Positions 1 through 14,400 of a stretch of DNA of 36,464 bases are shown here, piece by piece (position 1 is the first letter of the stretch; each line of letters starts with the position of its first letter). Position numbers and translations under genes: made by a program. Origin of the DNA: Pseudomonas sp. efr-133-TYG-5 (GTDB lineage: Bacteria; Pseudomonadota; Gammaproteobacteria; Pseudomonadales; Pseudomonadaceae); assembly GCF_030209175.1 (NCBI RefSeq), contig NZ_JARVSM010000011.1, forward strand, positions 1 to 36,464. Direction: 5' to 3'. The notes under the pieces are model-generated. The model made no database searches. It was not told the DNA's origin and saw only the letters and a program-made list of their open reading frames with translations.

Positions 1-3000
1 CTTACACCGCGACATTGACCAACCCGGCGCAGACGCCGGTCACCGTCACTCTGTCGAATGGCTCGACCATCACCATCGAAGCCGGCAAGACCAGCGGCAG
101 CGTCAATGTACCGACCGCGGCCAACGACGTTTACAACAACGGCGGCACCATCAGCACCACCATCACCGGCACGTCCGGTGGCAACTTCGAAAACCTGGTG
201 CCGAACCCGACGCCGGCGACCACGACCGTCACCGATTCGATCGACACCACCAACCTGTCCCTGAGCGCGGCGGGTTCCGTGGCCGAGGGTGGTTCGATTG
301 TTTACACCGCCACCCTGACCAACCCGGCTGGTACTCCGGTGACCGTGACCCTGAGCAATGGCTCGGTGATCACGATTGAAGCCGGTAAAACCACAGGTAC
401 CGTGACCGTTCCGGCTCCGGCCGACGACGTTTACAAAGATTCCGGCAAAGTCGAAGTCACCATCGACAACGCCACCGGTGGCAATTTCGAGAATCTGGTG
501 CCAAGTACCGTTCCGGCGGTGACCGAAGTTACCGATACCATTGATACCTCGACAGTGAAACTGACCGCCGATACTTCGGTGGCTGAGGGCGGCACGGTTA
601 CTTACACCGCCACCGTCGGTGCGCCAGTCACTGGCTCGCCGGTTGTCGTGACCCTGGCTAACGGCCAAAACATCACCATCGCTGTGGGCCAAACCACTGG
701 CAGCGTGACCACCACCGCACCAAACGATGCGTTGACCGGCCATGCGCCGCTGACTAACTCGATCACTGACGTGAGCGGCGGCAACTATGAGAACCTGGTT
801 GCCGATAAAACGCCGGTTTCGACTACCGTAACCGACACTGTAGACACCACTAACCTGTCACTCAGTGCGACCGGTTCCGTGGCCGAGGGTGGCTCGATTG
901 TTTACACCGCCACCCTGACCAACGCCGCTGGCTCGCCAGTGACTGTGACCCTGTCGAACGGTGCCGTAATCACCATCGACGCTGGCAAAACCACTGGCAC
1001 TGTGACCGTTCCAGCCCCGGCCGACGACGTCTACAAAGATTCCGGCAAAGTCGAAGTCACCATCGATAACGCCACCGGTGGCAACTTCGAAAACCTGGTG
1101 CCAAGCACCGCTCCAACCGTCACCGAAGTCACTGACACCATCGACACCTCGACCGTCAAATTGACCGCTGATACTTCGGTGGCTGAGGGCGGCACGGTTA
1201 CTTACACCGCCACCGTCGGTGCGCCAGTCACCGGCTCGCCGGTTGTCGTGACCCTGGCTAACGGCCAAAACATCACCATCGCCGTCGGCCAGACCACTGG
1301 CTCCGTCACCACCGCCGCGCCAAATGACGCACTCAACGGCCACGCGCCGCTGACCAACTCGATCACTGACGTGACGGGTGGCAACTACGAGAATCTTGTT
1401 GCCGATAAAACACCGGTTTCGACTACCGTAACCGACACTGTCGACACCACTAACCTGTCGCTCAGTGCGACCGGTTCCGTGGCCGAGGGTGGTTCGATTG
1501 TCTACACCGCAACCCTGACCAACCCAGCCGGCACCCCGGTGACCGTGACCCTGAGCAATGGCTCGGTCATCACCATCGACGCTGGCAAGACCTCCGGCAC
1601 CGTGACCGTCCCAGCTCCAGCCGACGACGTCTACAAAGATTCCGGCAAAGTCGAAGTCACCATCGACAACGCCACCGGCGGCAACTTCGAGAATCTGGTG
1701 CCGAGCACTGTTCCGGCCGTTACCGAAGTTACTGACACCGTCGATACCTCGACCGTCAAACTGACCGCTGATACCTCGGTCGCTGAAGGTGGCACGGTTA
1801 CCTACACCGCTACCGTCGGTGCGCCAGTGACTGGCTCGCCGGTCGTTGTGACTCTGGCCAACGGCCAGAACATCACCATTGCTGTTGGGCAGACTACCGG
1901 CAGCGTGACCACCACCGCACCGAACGATGCGCTGACTGGCCACGCGCCGCTGACCAACTCGATCACCGACGTGAGCGGCGGTAACTACGAGAACCTGGTT
2001 GCCGATAAAACACCGGTTTCGACTAATGTCACCGACACCGTCGACACCACCAATCTGTCCCTGAGTGCGACCAACTCGGTGGCCGAGGGCGGCTCGATTG
2101 TTTACACCGCCACCCTGACCAACCCGGCCGGCACTCCGGTGACCGTGACCCTGAGCAATGGCTCGGTGATCACGATTGAAGCCGGTAAAACCTCAGGTAC
2201 CGTGACCGTTCCGGCCCCGGCCGACGACGTTTACAAAGATTCCGGCAAAGTCGAAGTCACCATCGACAACGCCACCGGCGGCAACTTCGAGAACCTGGTG
2301 CCAAGCACCGTTCCGGCGGTGACCGAAGTTACCGATACCATTGATACCTCGACCGTCAAACTGACCGCCGATACTTCGGTGGCCGAGGGCGGTACTGTCA
2401 CTTATACCGCCACCGTTGGTGCGCCAGTCACTGGTTCACCAGTCGTCGTAACCCTGGCCAATGGGCAGAACATCACCATTGCCGTGGGCCAAACCACTGG
2501 CTCCGTGACCACCACCGCACCGAACGATGCGTTGACCGGCCATGCGCCGCTGACCAACTCGATCACCGACGTGAGCGGCGGTAACTTCGAGAATCTGGTT
2601 GCCGATAAAACGCCGGTTTCGACCGCCGTAACCGACACTGTCGACACCACTAATCTGTCACTCAGTGCGACGGGTTCCGTGGCCGAGGGTGGTTCGATTG
2701 TCTACACCGCAACCCTGACCAACGCCGCCGGCTCGCCAGTCACCGTGACCCTGTCGAACGGTGCCGTCATCACCATCGATGCCGGCAAAACCACTGGCAC
2801 CGTGACCGTTCCAGCCCCGGCCGATGACGTTTACAAAGATTCCGGCAAAGTCGAAGTCACCATCGATAACGCCACCGGTGGCAACTTCGAAAACCTGGTG
2901 CCAAGCACCGCTCCCGCCGTCACCGAAGTTACCGACACCATTGATACCTCGACCGTCAAACTGACGGCTGATACCTCGGTCGCTGAAGGTGGCACTGTCA

Positions 3001-6000
3001 CTTATACCGCCACCGTGGGTGCACCAGTGACTGGTTCACCAGTCGTTGTAACCCTGGCCAATGGGCAGAACATCACCATTGCCGTGGGCCAGACCACTGG
3101 CTCCGTGACCACCGCCGCACCGAACGATGCGTTGACCGGCCATGCGCCGCTGACTAACTCGATCACCGACGTGAGCGGCGGTAATTACGAGAATCTGGTC
3201 GCTGACAAGACTCCAGTCAGCACCACCGTGACCGATACCGTCGAAACCACCAATCTGTCACTCAGTGCGACCGGTTCCGTGGCCGAGGGTGGTTCGATTG
3301 TTTACACGGCGACGCTGACCAATGCTGCTGGTTCGCCAGTGACCGTGACCCTGTCGAACGGTGCCGTAATCACCATCGATGCAGGCAAAACCACGGGTAC
3401 CGTGACCGTCCCGGCTCCAGCGGATGATGTCTACAAAGACGCCGGTTCCGTGCAGGCGACCATCACCAACGCCACTGGCGGAAACTTCGAGAACCTGGTG
3501 CCAAGCACCGTTCCCGCCGTCACAGAAGTTACTGACACCGTCGATACCTCGACCGTGAAACTGACCGCTGATACCTCAGTCGCTGAAGGCGGCACGGTTA
3601 CGTACACCGCTACTGTCGGTGCGCCAGTGACTGGCTCGCCGGTTGTGGTAACTCTGGCCAACGGCCAGAACATCACCATTGCCGTCGGCCAAACCACTGG
3701 CTCTGTCACCACCACTGCACCAAACGATGCACTCAACGGCCATGCTCCGCTGACCAACTCGATCACCAACGTGACGGGTGGCAACTACGAAAATCTGGTT
3801 GCCGACAAAACGCCGGTCAGCACCACCGTGACCGACACGGTCGACACCACCAACCTTTCGCTCAGTGCGACCGGAACCGTGGCTGAGGGCGGTCAGATCA
3901 CCTACACCGCAACCCTGACTAACGCCGCTGGTTCGCCAGTGACCGTGACCCTGTCGAACGGTGCCGTAATCACCATCGACGCTGGCAAAACCACGGGTAC
4001 CGTGACCGTCCCAGCCCCGGCCGATGACGTTTACAAAGATTCCGGCAAAGTCGAAGTCACCATCGATAACGCCACCGGCGGCAACTTCGAGAATCTGGTG
4101 CCAAGCACCGTTCCAGCTGTCACCGAAGTCACCGATACCATCGATACCTCGACCGTCAAACTGACTGCCGATACTTCGGTCGCTGAAGGTGGCACGGTTA
4201 CGTACACCGCTACTGTCGGCGCGCCAGTCACCGGCTCGCCAGTCGTCGTGACTTTGGCCAACGGCCAGAACATCACCATTGCCGTCGGCCAGACTACCGG
4301 CAGCGTGACCACCACCGCACCGAACGACGCACTCAACGGCCATGCGCCGCTGACCAACTCGATCACCGACGTGAGCGGCGGTAACTACGAGAACCTGGTC
4401 GCTGACAAGACTCCAGTCAGCACCACCGTGACTGACACCGTCGACACCACCAACCTGTCGCTCAGCGCTACCGGCTCCGTGGCCGAGGGCGGCTCGATCG
4501 TTTACACCGCCACCCTGACCAACCCAGCCGGCACTCCGGTGACCGTGACCCTGAGCAATGGCTCGGTCATCACCATCGACGCTGGCAAGACCTCCGGCAC
4601 CGTGACCGTCCCAGCCCCGGCCGACGACGTTTACAAAGATTCTGGCAAAGTCGAAGTCACCATCGACAACGCCACTGGCGGTAACTTCGAGAGCCTGGTG
4701 CCAAGCACCGTTCCCACCGTCACCGAAGTGACTGACACCGTCGATACCTCGACCATCAAACTGACCGCTGATACCTCGGTCGCTGAAGGTGGCACTGTTA
4801 CCTACACCGCTACCGTCGGTGCGCCAGTGACTGGCTCGCCGGTCGTTGTGACCCTGGCTAACGGCCAAAACATCACCATCGCTGTGGGCCAAACCACCGG
4901 CAGCGTGACCACCACCGCGCCAAATGACGCGCTCAACGGCCACGCGCCACTGACCAACTCGATCACCGACGTAAGCGGCGGTAATTACGAAAACCTCGTC
5001 GCCGATAAAACGCCGGTCAGCACCACCGTGACCGACACCGTCGACACCACCAACCTGTCGCTCAGCGCCACCGGTTCCGTGGCCGAGGGCGGTTCGATCG
5101 TTTACACCGCCACCCTGACCAACCCAGCCGGCACTCCGGTGACCGTGACCCTGAGCAATGGCTCGGTCATCACCATCGACGCTGGCAAGACCTCCGGCAC
5201 CGTGACCGTCCCAGCTCCGGCCGACGACGTCTACAAAGACTCCGGCAAAGTCGAAGTCACCATCGACAACGCCACTGGCGGCAACTTCGAAAAACTGGTG
5301 CCAAGCACCGTTCCAGCTGTCACCGAAGTCACCGATACCATCGATACCTCGACCGTCAAACTGACCGCGACCGAGTCGGCGGCAGAGGGCGCCACCGTGA
5401 CCTACACCGCCACAGTCGGAGCGCCAGTCACCGGCTCGCCGGTCGTGGTAACCCTGGCCAACGGTCAGAACATCACCATCGAAGTCGGCAAGACCTCAGG
5501 CACCGTGACCACCACCGCGCCAAACGATGCACTCAACGGCCACGCGCCGCTGACCAACTCGATCACCGACGTCAGCGGCGGTAATTACGAAAACCTCGTC
5601 GCCGATAAAACGCCGGTCAGCACAACGGTGACCGACACCACCGACACCACCAACCTGTCGCTCAGCGCGACGCCAGTGGTGAACGAGGGTGGCCAGATCG
5701 TTTACACCGCGACCCTGACCAACGCCGCCGGCACCCCGCTGACCGTGACGTTGAGCAACGGCGCCGTGATCACCATCGACGCCGGCAAGACCTCCGGCAG
5801 CGTGACCGTGGATGCACCGAAGGATGACGTCTACAAGGACGCCGGCACCGTAGAGGTGACCATCAAGGACGCCACCGGTGGCAACTTCGAAAACCTGGTG
5901 ACCAGCAACACTGCGGCAGTGACCACTGTCAACGACACCATCGACACCTCCACCGTGTCGCTGACCGCCACCGCTAACGTCGCCGAAGGCGAAACCGTGG

Positions 6001-9000
6001 TCTACACCGCGAGCGTGACCGCGCCAGTGACCGGTTCGCCGGTCGTGGTGAGCCTGTCCAACGGCCAGACCATCACCATCGCCGTCGGTGAAACCACCGG
6101 CAGCGTGAACTTCGTCGCACCCAACAGCCCCTTGGCGGGCGGCAGCTCGCTGAGCGTGACCATCGACGCAGCGATCGGCGGCAATTACGAAAAACTGGCG
6201 ATCGACGGCAAGTCCGCCGACACCGCGGTTGCGGATACCACCGACACCACAAACCTGAACCTGAGCGCCAGCGACTCGGTGGCTGAAGGTGGTTCGATCG
6301 TCTACACCGCGACCCTGACCAACCCAGCCGGTACTCCGGTGACCGTGACCCTGTCGAACGGTGCCGTCATCACCATCGAGGCGGGCAAGACCAGCGGTAC
6401 CGTGACCGTTCCGGCTCCGGCCGATGACGTTTACAAGGATGCCGGCAAGGTCGAGGCGACTATTTCCAGCGCCACCGGTGGTAACTTCGAGAACCTGGTG
6501 CCGAGCACCGTTCCGGCCGTTACCAACATCACCGACACCCTCGACACCACCACCGTCAAATTGACCGCCACTGAGTCGGCGGCTGAAGGCGGTACCGTGA
6601 CGTACACCGCCACCGTTGGCGCTCCGGTCACCGGTTCGCCAGTTGTCGTGACCTTGGCCAACGGTCAGAACATCACCATTGCCGTGGGCCAAACCACTGG
6701 CAGCGTCTCCACCACCGCACCGAACGATGCGTTGACCGGCCATGCGCCGCTGACCAACTCGATCACTGACGTGACGGGCGGCAACTACGAGAACCTGGTT
6801 GCCGACAAGACGCCGGTTTCGACCAACGTCACTGATACCGTCGACACCACTAATCTGTCGCTCAGCGCGACGGGTTCCGTGGCCGAAGGTGGCTCGATTG
6901 TTTACACCGCCACCCTGACCAACCCGGCTGGTACTCCGGTGACCGTGACCCTGAGCAATGGCTCGGTGATCACGATTGAAGCCGGTAAAACCACAGGTAC
7001 CGTGACAGTTCCGGCTCCGGCCGACGACGTTTACAAAGATTCCGGCAAAGTCGAAGTCACCATCAATAACGCCACCGGCGGTAACTTCGAGAATCTGGTG
7101 CCAAGCACCGCTCCGGCTGTCACCGAAGTCACCGACACCATCGATACGACTTCCGTGAAGCTGACCGCCACCGAGGCGGCGGCTGAAGGCGGTACCGTGA
7201 CCTACACCGCCACCGTTGGCGCTCCGGTCACCGGTTCGCCAGTTGTCGTGACCCTGGCCAACGGCCAGAACATCACCATCGCTGTGGGCCAGACTACCGG
7301 CTCCGTGACCACCACTGCGCCGAACGATGCGCTGACCGGTCATGCGCCGTTGACCAACTCGATCACTGACGTGAGCGGCGGTAACTATGAGAACCTGGTT
7401 GCCGATAAAACGCCGGTTTCGACTACCGTAACCGACACTGTCGACACCACTAACCTGTCGCTCAGTGCGACCGGTTCCGTGGCCGAGGGCGGTTCAATTG
7501 TTTACACCGCGACGCTGACCAACGCCGCTGGCTCGCCAGTCACCGTGACCCTGAGCAACGGTGCCGTGATCACCATCGACGCCGGCAAAACCACTGGCAC
7601 CGTGAGCGTCCCTGCGCCAGCCGACGACGTCTACAAAGATGCCGGCTCCGTACAGGCAACCATCACCAACGCCACCGGTGGCAACTTCGAGAACCTGGTG
7701 CCGAGCACCGTTCCGGCCATCACCAGCGTGACCGACACCATCGACACCACCACTGTGAAGCTCACTGCCTCCGAAACGGCGGCTGAAGGTGGCACTGTTA
7801 CTTACACCGCTACTGTCGGCGCACCGGTGACTGGCTCGCCGGTCGTGGTAACCCTGGCCAACGGCCAGAACATCACCATCGCTGTGGGCCAAACCACCGG
7901 CACCGTGACCACCACCGCACCGAACGACGCACTCAACGGCCACGCGCCGTTGACCAACTCGATCACTGACGTGACGGGCGGCAACTACGAGAACCTGGTT
8001 GCCGATAAAACACCGGTTTCGACCAATGTCACCGACACCGTCGACACCACCAATTTGTCCCTGAGCGCGACCAACTCGGTGGCCGAGGGCGGTTCGATTG
8101 TTTACACCGCGACATTGACCAATGCCGCTGGCTCGCCAGTGACGGTGACTCTGTCGAACGGCGCGGTCATCACCATCGACGCTGGCAAAACCACTGGCAC
8201 CGTGACTGTTCCGGCTCCGGCCGATGACGTTTACAAAGACGCCGGTTCCGTGCAGGCGACCATCACCAACGCCACTGGCGGCAACTTTGAGAACCTGGTG
8301 CCAAGCACCGTTCCAGCCGTTACCGAAGTCACTGACACCATCGACACCTCGACCGTCAAATTGACCGCTGATACTTCGGTGGCTGAGGGCGGCACGGTTA
8401 CTTACACCGCCACCGTCGGCGCGCCAGTCACCGGCTCCCCGGTTGTCGTGACCCTGGCCAATGGTCAGAACATCACTATCGCCGTCGGCCAGACCACTGG
8501 CTCCGTCACCACCACTGCACCAAACGATGCACTCAACGGCCATGCGCCGCTGACCAACTCGATCACTGACGTGAGCGGCGGTAACTACGAAAACCTGGTT
8601 GCCGACAAGACTCCAGTCAGCACCACCGTGACCGACACCGTCGACACCACCAATCTGTCGCTCAGTGCGACCAACTCGGTGGCCGAGGGCGGTTCGATTG
8701 TTTACACCGCAACCCTGACCAATGCTGCTGGCTCGCCAGTGACGGTGACCCTGAGCAACGGTGCCGTAATCACTATCGACGCGGGCAAAACCACCGGCAC
8801 CGTGACCGTTCCGGCTCCAGCTGACGACGTCTACAAAGACGCCGGCACTGTGCAGGCGACGATCACGAACGCCACTGGCGGCAACTTTGAGAACCTGGTG
8901 CCAAGCACCGTTCCAGCCGTTACCGAAGTGACCGACACCATTGACACGTCGACCGTCAAACTGACGGCCGATACCTCTGTCGCTGAAGGTGGCACGGTTA

Positions 9001-12000
9001 CTTACACCGCTACTGTCGGTGCACCAGTGACCGGCTCGCCGGTTGTGGTAACCCTGGCTAACGGCCAAAACATCACCATCGCTGTTGGCCAAACCACCGG
9101 CAGCGTGACCACCACCGCACCGAACGACGCACTCAACGGCCACGCGCCGTTGACCAACTCGATCACTGACGTCAGCGGCGGTAACTACGAGAATCTGGTC
9201 GCTGACAAGACGCCGGTTTCGACCAACGTCACTGACACCGTCGACACCACCAATCTGTCGCTCAGTGCGACCAACTCGGTGGCCGAGGGCGGTTCGATTG
9301 TTTACACCGCCACCCTGACTAACCCGGCCGGCACTCCGGTGACCGTGACCTTGAGCAATGGCTCGGTGATCACCATCGACGCGGGCAAAACCACCGGCAC
9401 CGTGACCGTCCCTGCTCCGGCCGATGACGTCTACAAAGACGCCGGCACTGTGCAGGCAACTATCACGAACGCTACCGGCGGCAATTTCGAGAACCTGGTG
9501 CCGAGCACTGTTCCTGCCGTGACCAGCGTTACTGACACCATCGACACGTCGACCGTCAAACTGACGGCTGATACCTCGGTCGCCGAGGGCGGTACTGTCA
9601 CTTACACCGCCACCGTGGGTGCACCAGTGACTGGCTCGCCGGTCGTTGTAACCCTGGCCAACGGCCAGAACATCACCATCGCTGTGGGCCAGACCACCGG
9701 CACCGTGACCACCACTGCGCCGAACGATGCGCTGACCGGTCATGCACCGCTGACCAACTCGATCACTGACGTGACGGGCGGTAACTACGAGGACCTGGTT
9801 GCCGATAAAACACCGGTTTCGACTAATGTCACCGACACCGTCGACACCACCAATTTGTCCCTGAGCGCGACCAACTCGGTGGCCGAGGGCGGTTCGATTG
9901 TTTACACCGCGACATTGACCAATGCCGCTGGCTCGCCAGTGACGGTGACTCTGTCGAACGGCGCGGTCATCACCATCGAAGCTGGCAAAACCACCGGCAC
10001 TGTGACCGTTCCAGCCCCGGCCGATGACGTCTACAAAGACGCCGGTTCCGTGCAGGCGACCATCACCAACGCCACTGGCGGCAACTTCGAGAACTTGGTG
10101 CCAAGCACCGTTCCAGCCGTTACCGAAGTTACCGACACCATTGACACGTCGACCGTCAAACTGACGGCCGATACCTCAGTCGCTGAAGGTGGCACCGTCA
10201 CTTACACCGCTACCGTCGGCGCACCGGTCACCGGTTCGCCGGTCGTGGTGACCCTGGCCAACGGCCAGAACATCACCATTGCCGTCGGCCAGACCACCGG
10301 CAGCGTGACCACGACCGCACCGAACGACGCGCTGACCGGCCACGCGCCGCTGACCAACTCGATCACCAATGTGAGCGGCGGTAACTACGAAAATCTTGTG
10401 GCCGACAAGACGCCGGTCAGCACCAACGTCACTGACACCGTCGACACCACCAACCTGTCGCTCAGCGCCACAGGTACTGTGGCCGAGGGTGGTCAGATCA
10501 CCTACACCGCCACCCTGACCAACGCTGCTGGCTCGCCAGTCACCGTGACCCTGAGCAACGGTGCCGTGATCACCATCGACGCCGGCAAAACCACGGGTAC
10601 CGTGACCGTTCCAGCTCCAGCGGATGACGTCTACAAAGACGCCGGCTCCGTACAGGCCACCATCACCAAAGCTACCGGCGGCAACTTCGAGAGCCTGGTG
10701 CCAAGCACCGTTCCGGCCGTCACCAGCGTCACCGACACCATCGACACGTCGACCGTCAAACTGACCGCTGATACCTCGGTCGCTGAAGGTGGCACTGTCA
10801 CTTACACCGCCACTGTCGGTGCGCCAGTCACCGGCTCGCCGGTCGTTGTGACCCTGGCCAACGGCCAGAACATCACCATCGCTGTTGGCCAGACCACTGG
10901 CAGCGTGACCACCACCGCACCTAACGATGCGCTGACTGGCCATGCACCGCTGACCAACTCGATCACCAACGTGACGGGCGGCAACTACGAGAATCTTGTG
11001 GCCGACAAGACGCCGGTCAGCACCAACGTGACCGACACCGTCGACACCACCAACCTGTCGCTCAGCGCCACCGGTTCGGTGGCCGAAGGTGGCCAGATCA
11101 CCTACACCGCGACACTGACCAACGCCGCTGGCTCGCCAGTAACGGTGACCCTGTCGAACGGCGCGGTCATCACCATCGACGCGGGTAAAACCTCGGGCAC
11201 CGTGACCGTTCCGGCTCCAGCTGACGACGTCTACAAAGACGCCGGTTCCGTGCAGGCAACCATCACCAACGCCACCGGTGGCAACTTCGAGAACCTGGTG
11301 CCGAGCACCGTTCCGGCCGTCACCAGCGTCACCGACACCATCGACACCACCACCGTGAAGCTGACTGCAACCGGTACGGCGGCCGAGGGCGGCAACGTCG
11401 TCTACACCGCCACCGTGGGTGCACCGGTCACCGGCTCGCCAGTCGTGGTGACCCTGGCTAACGGCCAAAACATCACCATCGCCGTCGGCCAGACCACCGG
11501 CACCGTGACCACCACCGCACCTAACGATGCGCTGACTGGCCATGCGCCGCTGACCAACTCGATCACCAATGTGAGCGGCGGTAACTACGAAAATCTTGTG
11601 GCCGACAAGACGCCGGTCAGCACCAACGTGACCGACACCGTCGACACCACCAACCTGTCGCTCAGCGCCACCGGTACCGTGGCCGAGGGCGGTTCGATTG
11701 TTTACACGGCGACGCTGACCAATGCTGCTGGTTCGCCGGTGACCGTGACCCTGTCGAACGGGGCCGTGATCACCATCGAAGCTGGCAAAACCACCGGCAC
11801 CGTGACCGTTCCGGCTCCAGCTGACGACGTCTACAAAGACGCCGGCACTGTGCAGGCGACGATCACGAACGCCACTGGCGGCAACTTCGAAAACCTGGTG
11901 CCGAGCACCGTTCCGGCCATCACCAGCGTCACCGACACCATCGACACGTCGACCGTCAAACTGACCGCTGATACCTCGGTCGCTGAAGGTGGCACTGTTA

Positions 12001-14400
12001 CCTACACCGCTACCGTCGGTGCGCCAGTCACTGGCTCGCCGGTCGTTGTAACTCTGGCCAATGGCCAGAACATCACCATTGCTGTTGGGCAGACTACCGG
12101 CAGCGTGACCACCACCGCACCGAACGATGCGCTGACTGGCCACGCACCGCTAACCAACTCGATCACCAACGTTACCGGCGGCAACTACGAGAATCTGGTC
12201 GCCGACAAGACGCCGGTTTCGACCAACGTCACTGACACTGTCGACACGACCAACCTGTCGCTCAGCGCCACAGGTACCGTGGCCGAGGGTGGTTCGATTG
12301 TTTACACGGCGACGCTGACCAATGCTGCTGGTTCGCCGGTGACCGTGACCCTGTCGAACGGGGCCGTGATCACCATCGATGCCGGTAAAACCACCGGCAC
12401 CGTGACCGTTCCGGCTCCAGCTGACGACGTCTACAAAGACGCCGGCACTGTGCAGGCAACTATCACGAACGCCACTGGCGGCAACTTCGAGAATCTGGTG
12501 CCGAGCACCGCTCCGGCCGTCACCAGCGTCACCGACACCATCGACACGTCGACCGTCAAACTGACCGCTGATACCTCGGTCGCTGAAGGTGGCACTGTTA
12601 CTTACACCGCTACCGTCGGTGCACCAGTGACTGGCTCGCCGGTCGTGGTAACTCTGGCCAACGGCCAAAACATCACCATCGCTGTGGGCCAGACCACCGG
12701 CACCGTGACCACCACCGCACCTAACGATGCGCTGACTGGCCATGCACCGCTGACCAACTCGATCACCAACGTGACGGGTGGCAACTTCGAGAATCTGGTT
12801 GCCGACAAGACGCCGGTTTCGACCAACGTCACTGATACCGTCGACACCACTAACCTGTCCCTGAGCGCGACCAACTCGGTGGCCGAGGGTGGTTCGATTG
12901 TTTACACGGCGACCCTGACCAACGCCGCTGGCTCGCCAGTGACCGTGACCCTGTCGAACGGTGCCGTAATCACCATCGACGCTGGCAAAACCACTGGCAC
13001 CGTGACCGTTCCAGCCCCAGTCGACGACGTTTACAAAGACGCCGGCTCCGTACAGGCGACCATCACCAAAGCTACCGGCGGCAACTTCGAAAACCTGGTA
13101 CCAAGCACCGCGCCTGCCGTGACCAGCGTCACCGACACCATCGACACCACCACTGTGAAGCTGACTGCCAGCGGTACGGCGGCCGAGGGCGGCAACGTCG
13201 TCTACACCGCCACCGTGGGTGCACCGGTCACCGGCTCGCCAGTGGTGGTAACTCTGGCCAACGGTCAGAACATCACCATTGGCGTCGGCCAGACCACCGG
13301 CTCCGTTACCACCACCGCACCGAACGATGCGCTGACCGGTCACGCACCGCTGACCAACTCGATCACCAACGTCACGGGCGGCAACTACGAGAACCTGGTC
13401 GCTGACAAGACTCCAGTCAGCACCACAGTGACCGACACCGTCGACACCACCAACCTGTCGCTCAGTGCGACCGGCTCGGTGGCCGAAGGCGGCCAGATCA
13501 CCTACACCGCGACCCTGACCAACGCCGCTGGCTCGCCAGTCACGGTGACCCTGTCGAACGGCGCGGTCATCACTATCGACGCGGGCAAAACCTCGGGCAC
13601 CGTGACGGTCCCCGCTCCGGCAGATGACGTCTACAAAGACGCCGGCTCCGTGCAGGCCACCATCAGCAAGGCTACCGGCGGCAACTTCGAAAACCTGGTG
13701 CCAAGCACCGTTCCGGCCGTGACCAGCGTCACCGACACCATCGACACCACCACCGTGAAGCTGACTGCCAGCGGTACGGCGGCCGAGGGCGGCAACGTCG
13801 TCTACACCGCCACCGTGGGTGCCCCGGTCACCGGCTCGCCAGTCGTGGTGACCCTGGCCAACGGCCAGAACATCACCATTGCCGTCGGCCAGACCACCGG
13901 TTCCGTGACCACCACCGCACCGAACGATGCGCTGACCGGTCATGCGCCACTGACCAACTCGATTACCAACGTGACGGGCGGCAACTACGAGAACCTGGTC
14001 GCTGACAAGACTCCAGTCAGCACCACCGTGACCGACACCGTCGACACCACCAACCTGTCGCTCAGCGCGACCGGCTCGGTGGCCGAAGGTGGCCAGATCA
14101 CCTACACCGCGACCCTGACCAACGCCGCCGGCTCACCGCTTACCGTGACTCTGAGCAACGGTTCGGTGATCACCATCGACGCCGGCAAAACCACTGGCAC
14201 CGTGACCGTTCCGGCACCGGCTGACGACGTCTACAAGGACGCCGGCACCGTGCAGGCGACGATCACCGGCACCAACGGCGGCAGTTTCGAAAACCTGGTG
14301 ACCAGCAACACGCCAGCCGTGACCAATGTCACCGACACCGTCGACACCACCCAGGTCAGCATCACCGGCAGCACTTCGGTCACCGAAGGCCAGACCGCCA
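1..14400 (+). repeat. Array of 48 tandem 300-bp coding repeats in alternating A/B pairs
   Basis: The motif encoding YTAT recurs every 300 bases from base 3 to about 14,100 without one indel. From 301 onward two unit types alternate, giving a 600-bp super-period. Type A carries LTN(P/A)AG(T/S)PVTV and PADDVYKD. Type B carries GAPVTGSPVVV and DALTGHAPLTNSI. I count 24 A units and 23 B units from 301, plus one A-like unit at 1. These are Ig-like beta-sandwich extender units of the kind found in LapA-family adhesins. Confidence 0.95.

Noticed and set aside
15..17. TTG as start of the adhesin gene
   Set aside because: The frame is open to the left edge and the codon lies in the middle of a repeat unit (YTATLTN).
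858..13943. Several antisense frames of 360-750 codons within the repeat array
   Set aside because: They repeat with the same 300-base period as the sense repeats, so they follow from codon composition.
1..14400. CRISPR-like periodic repeats
   Set aside because: The units are contiguous 300-base coding repeats without spacers.
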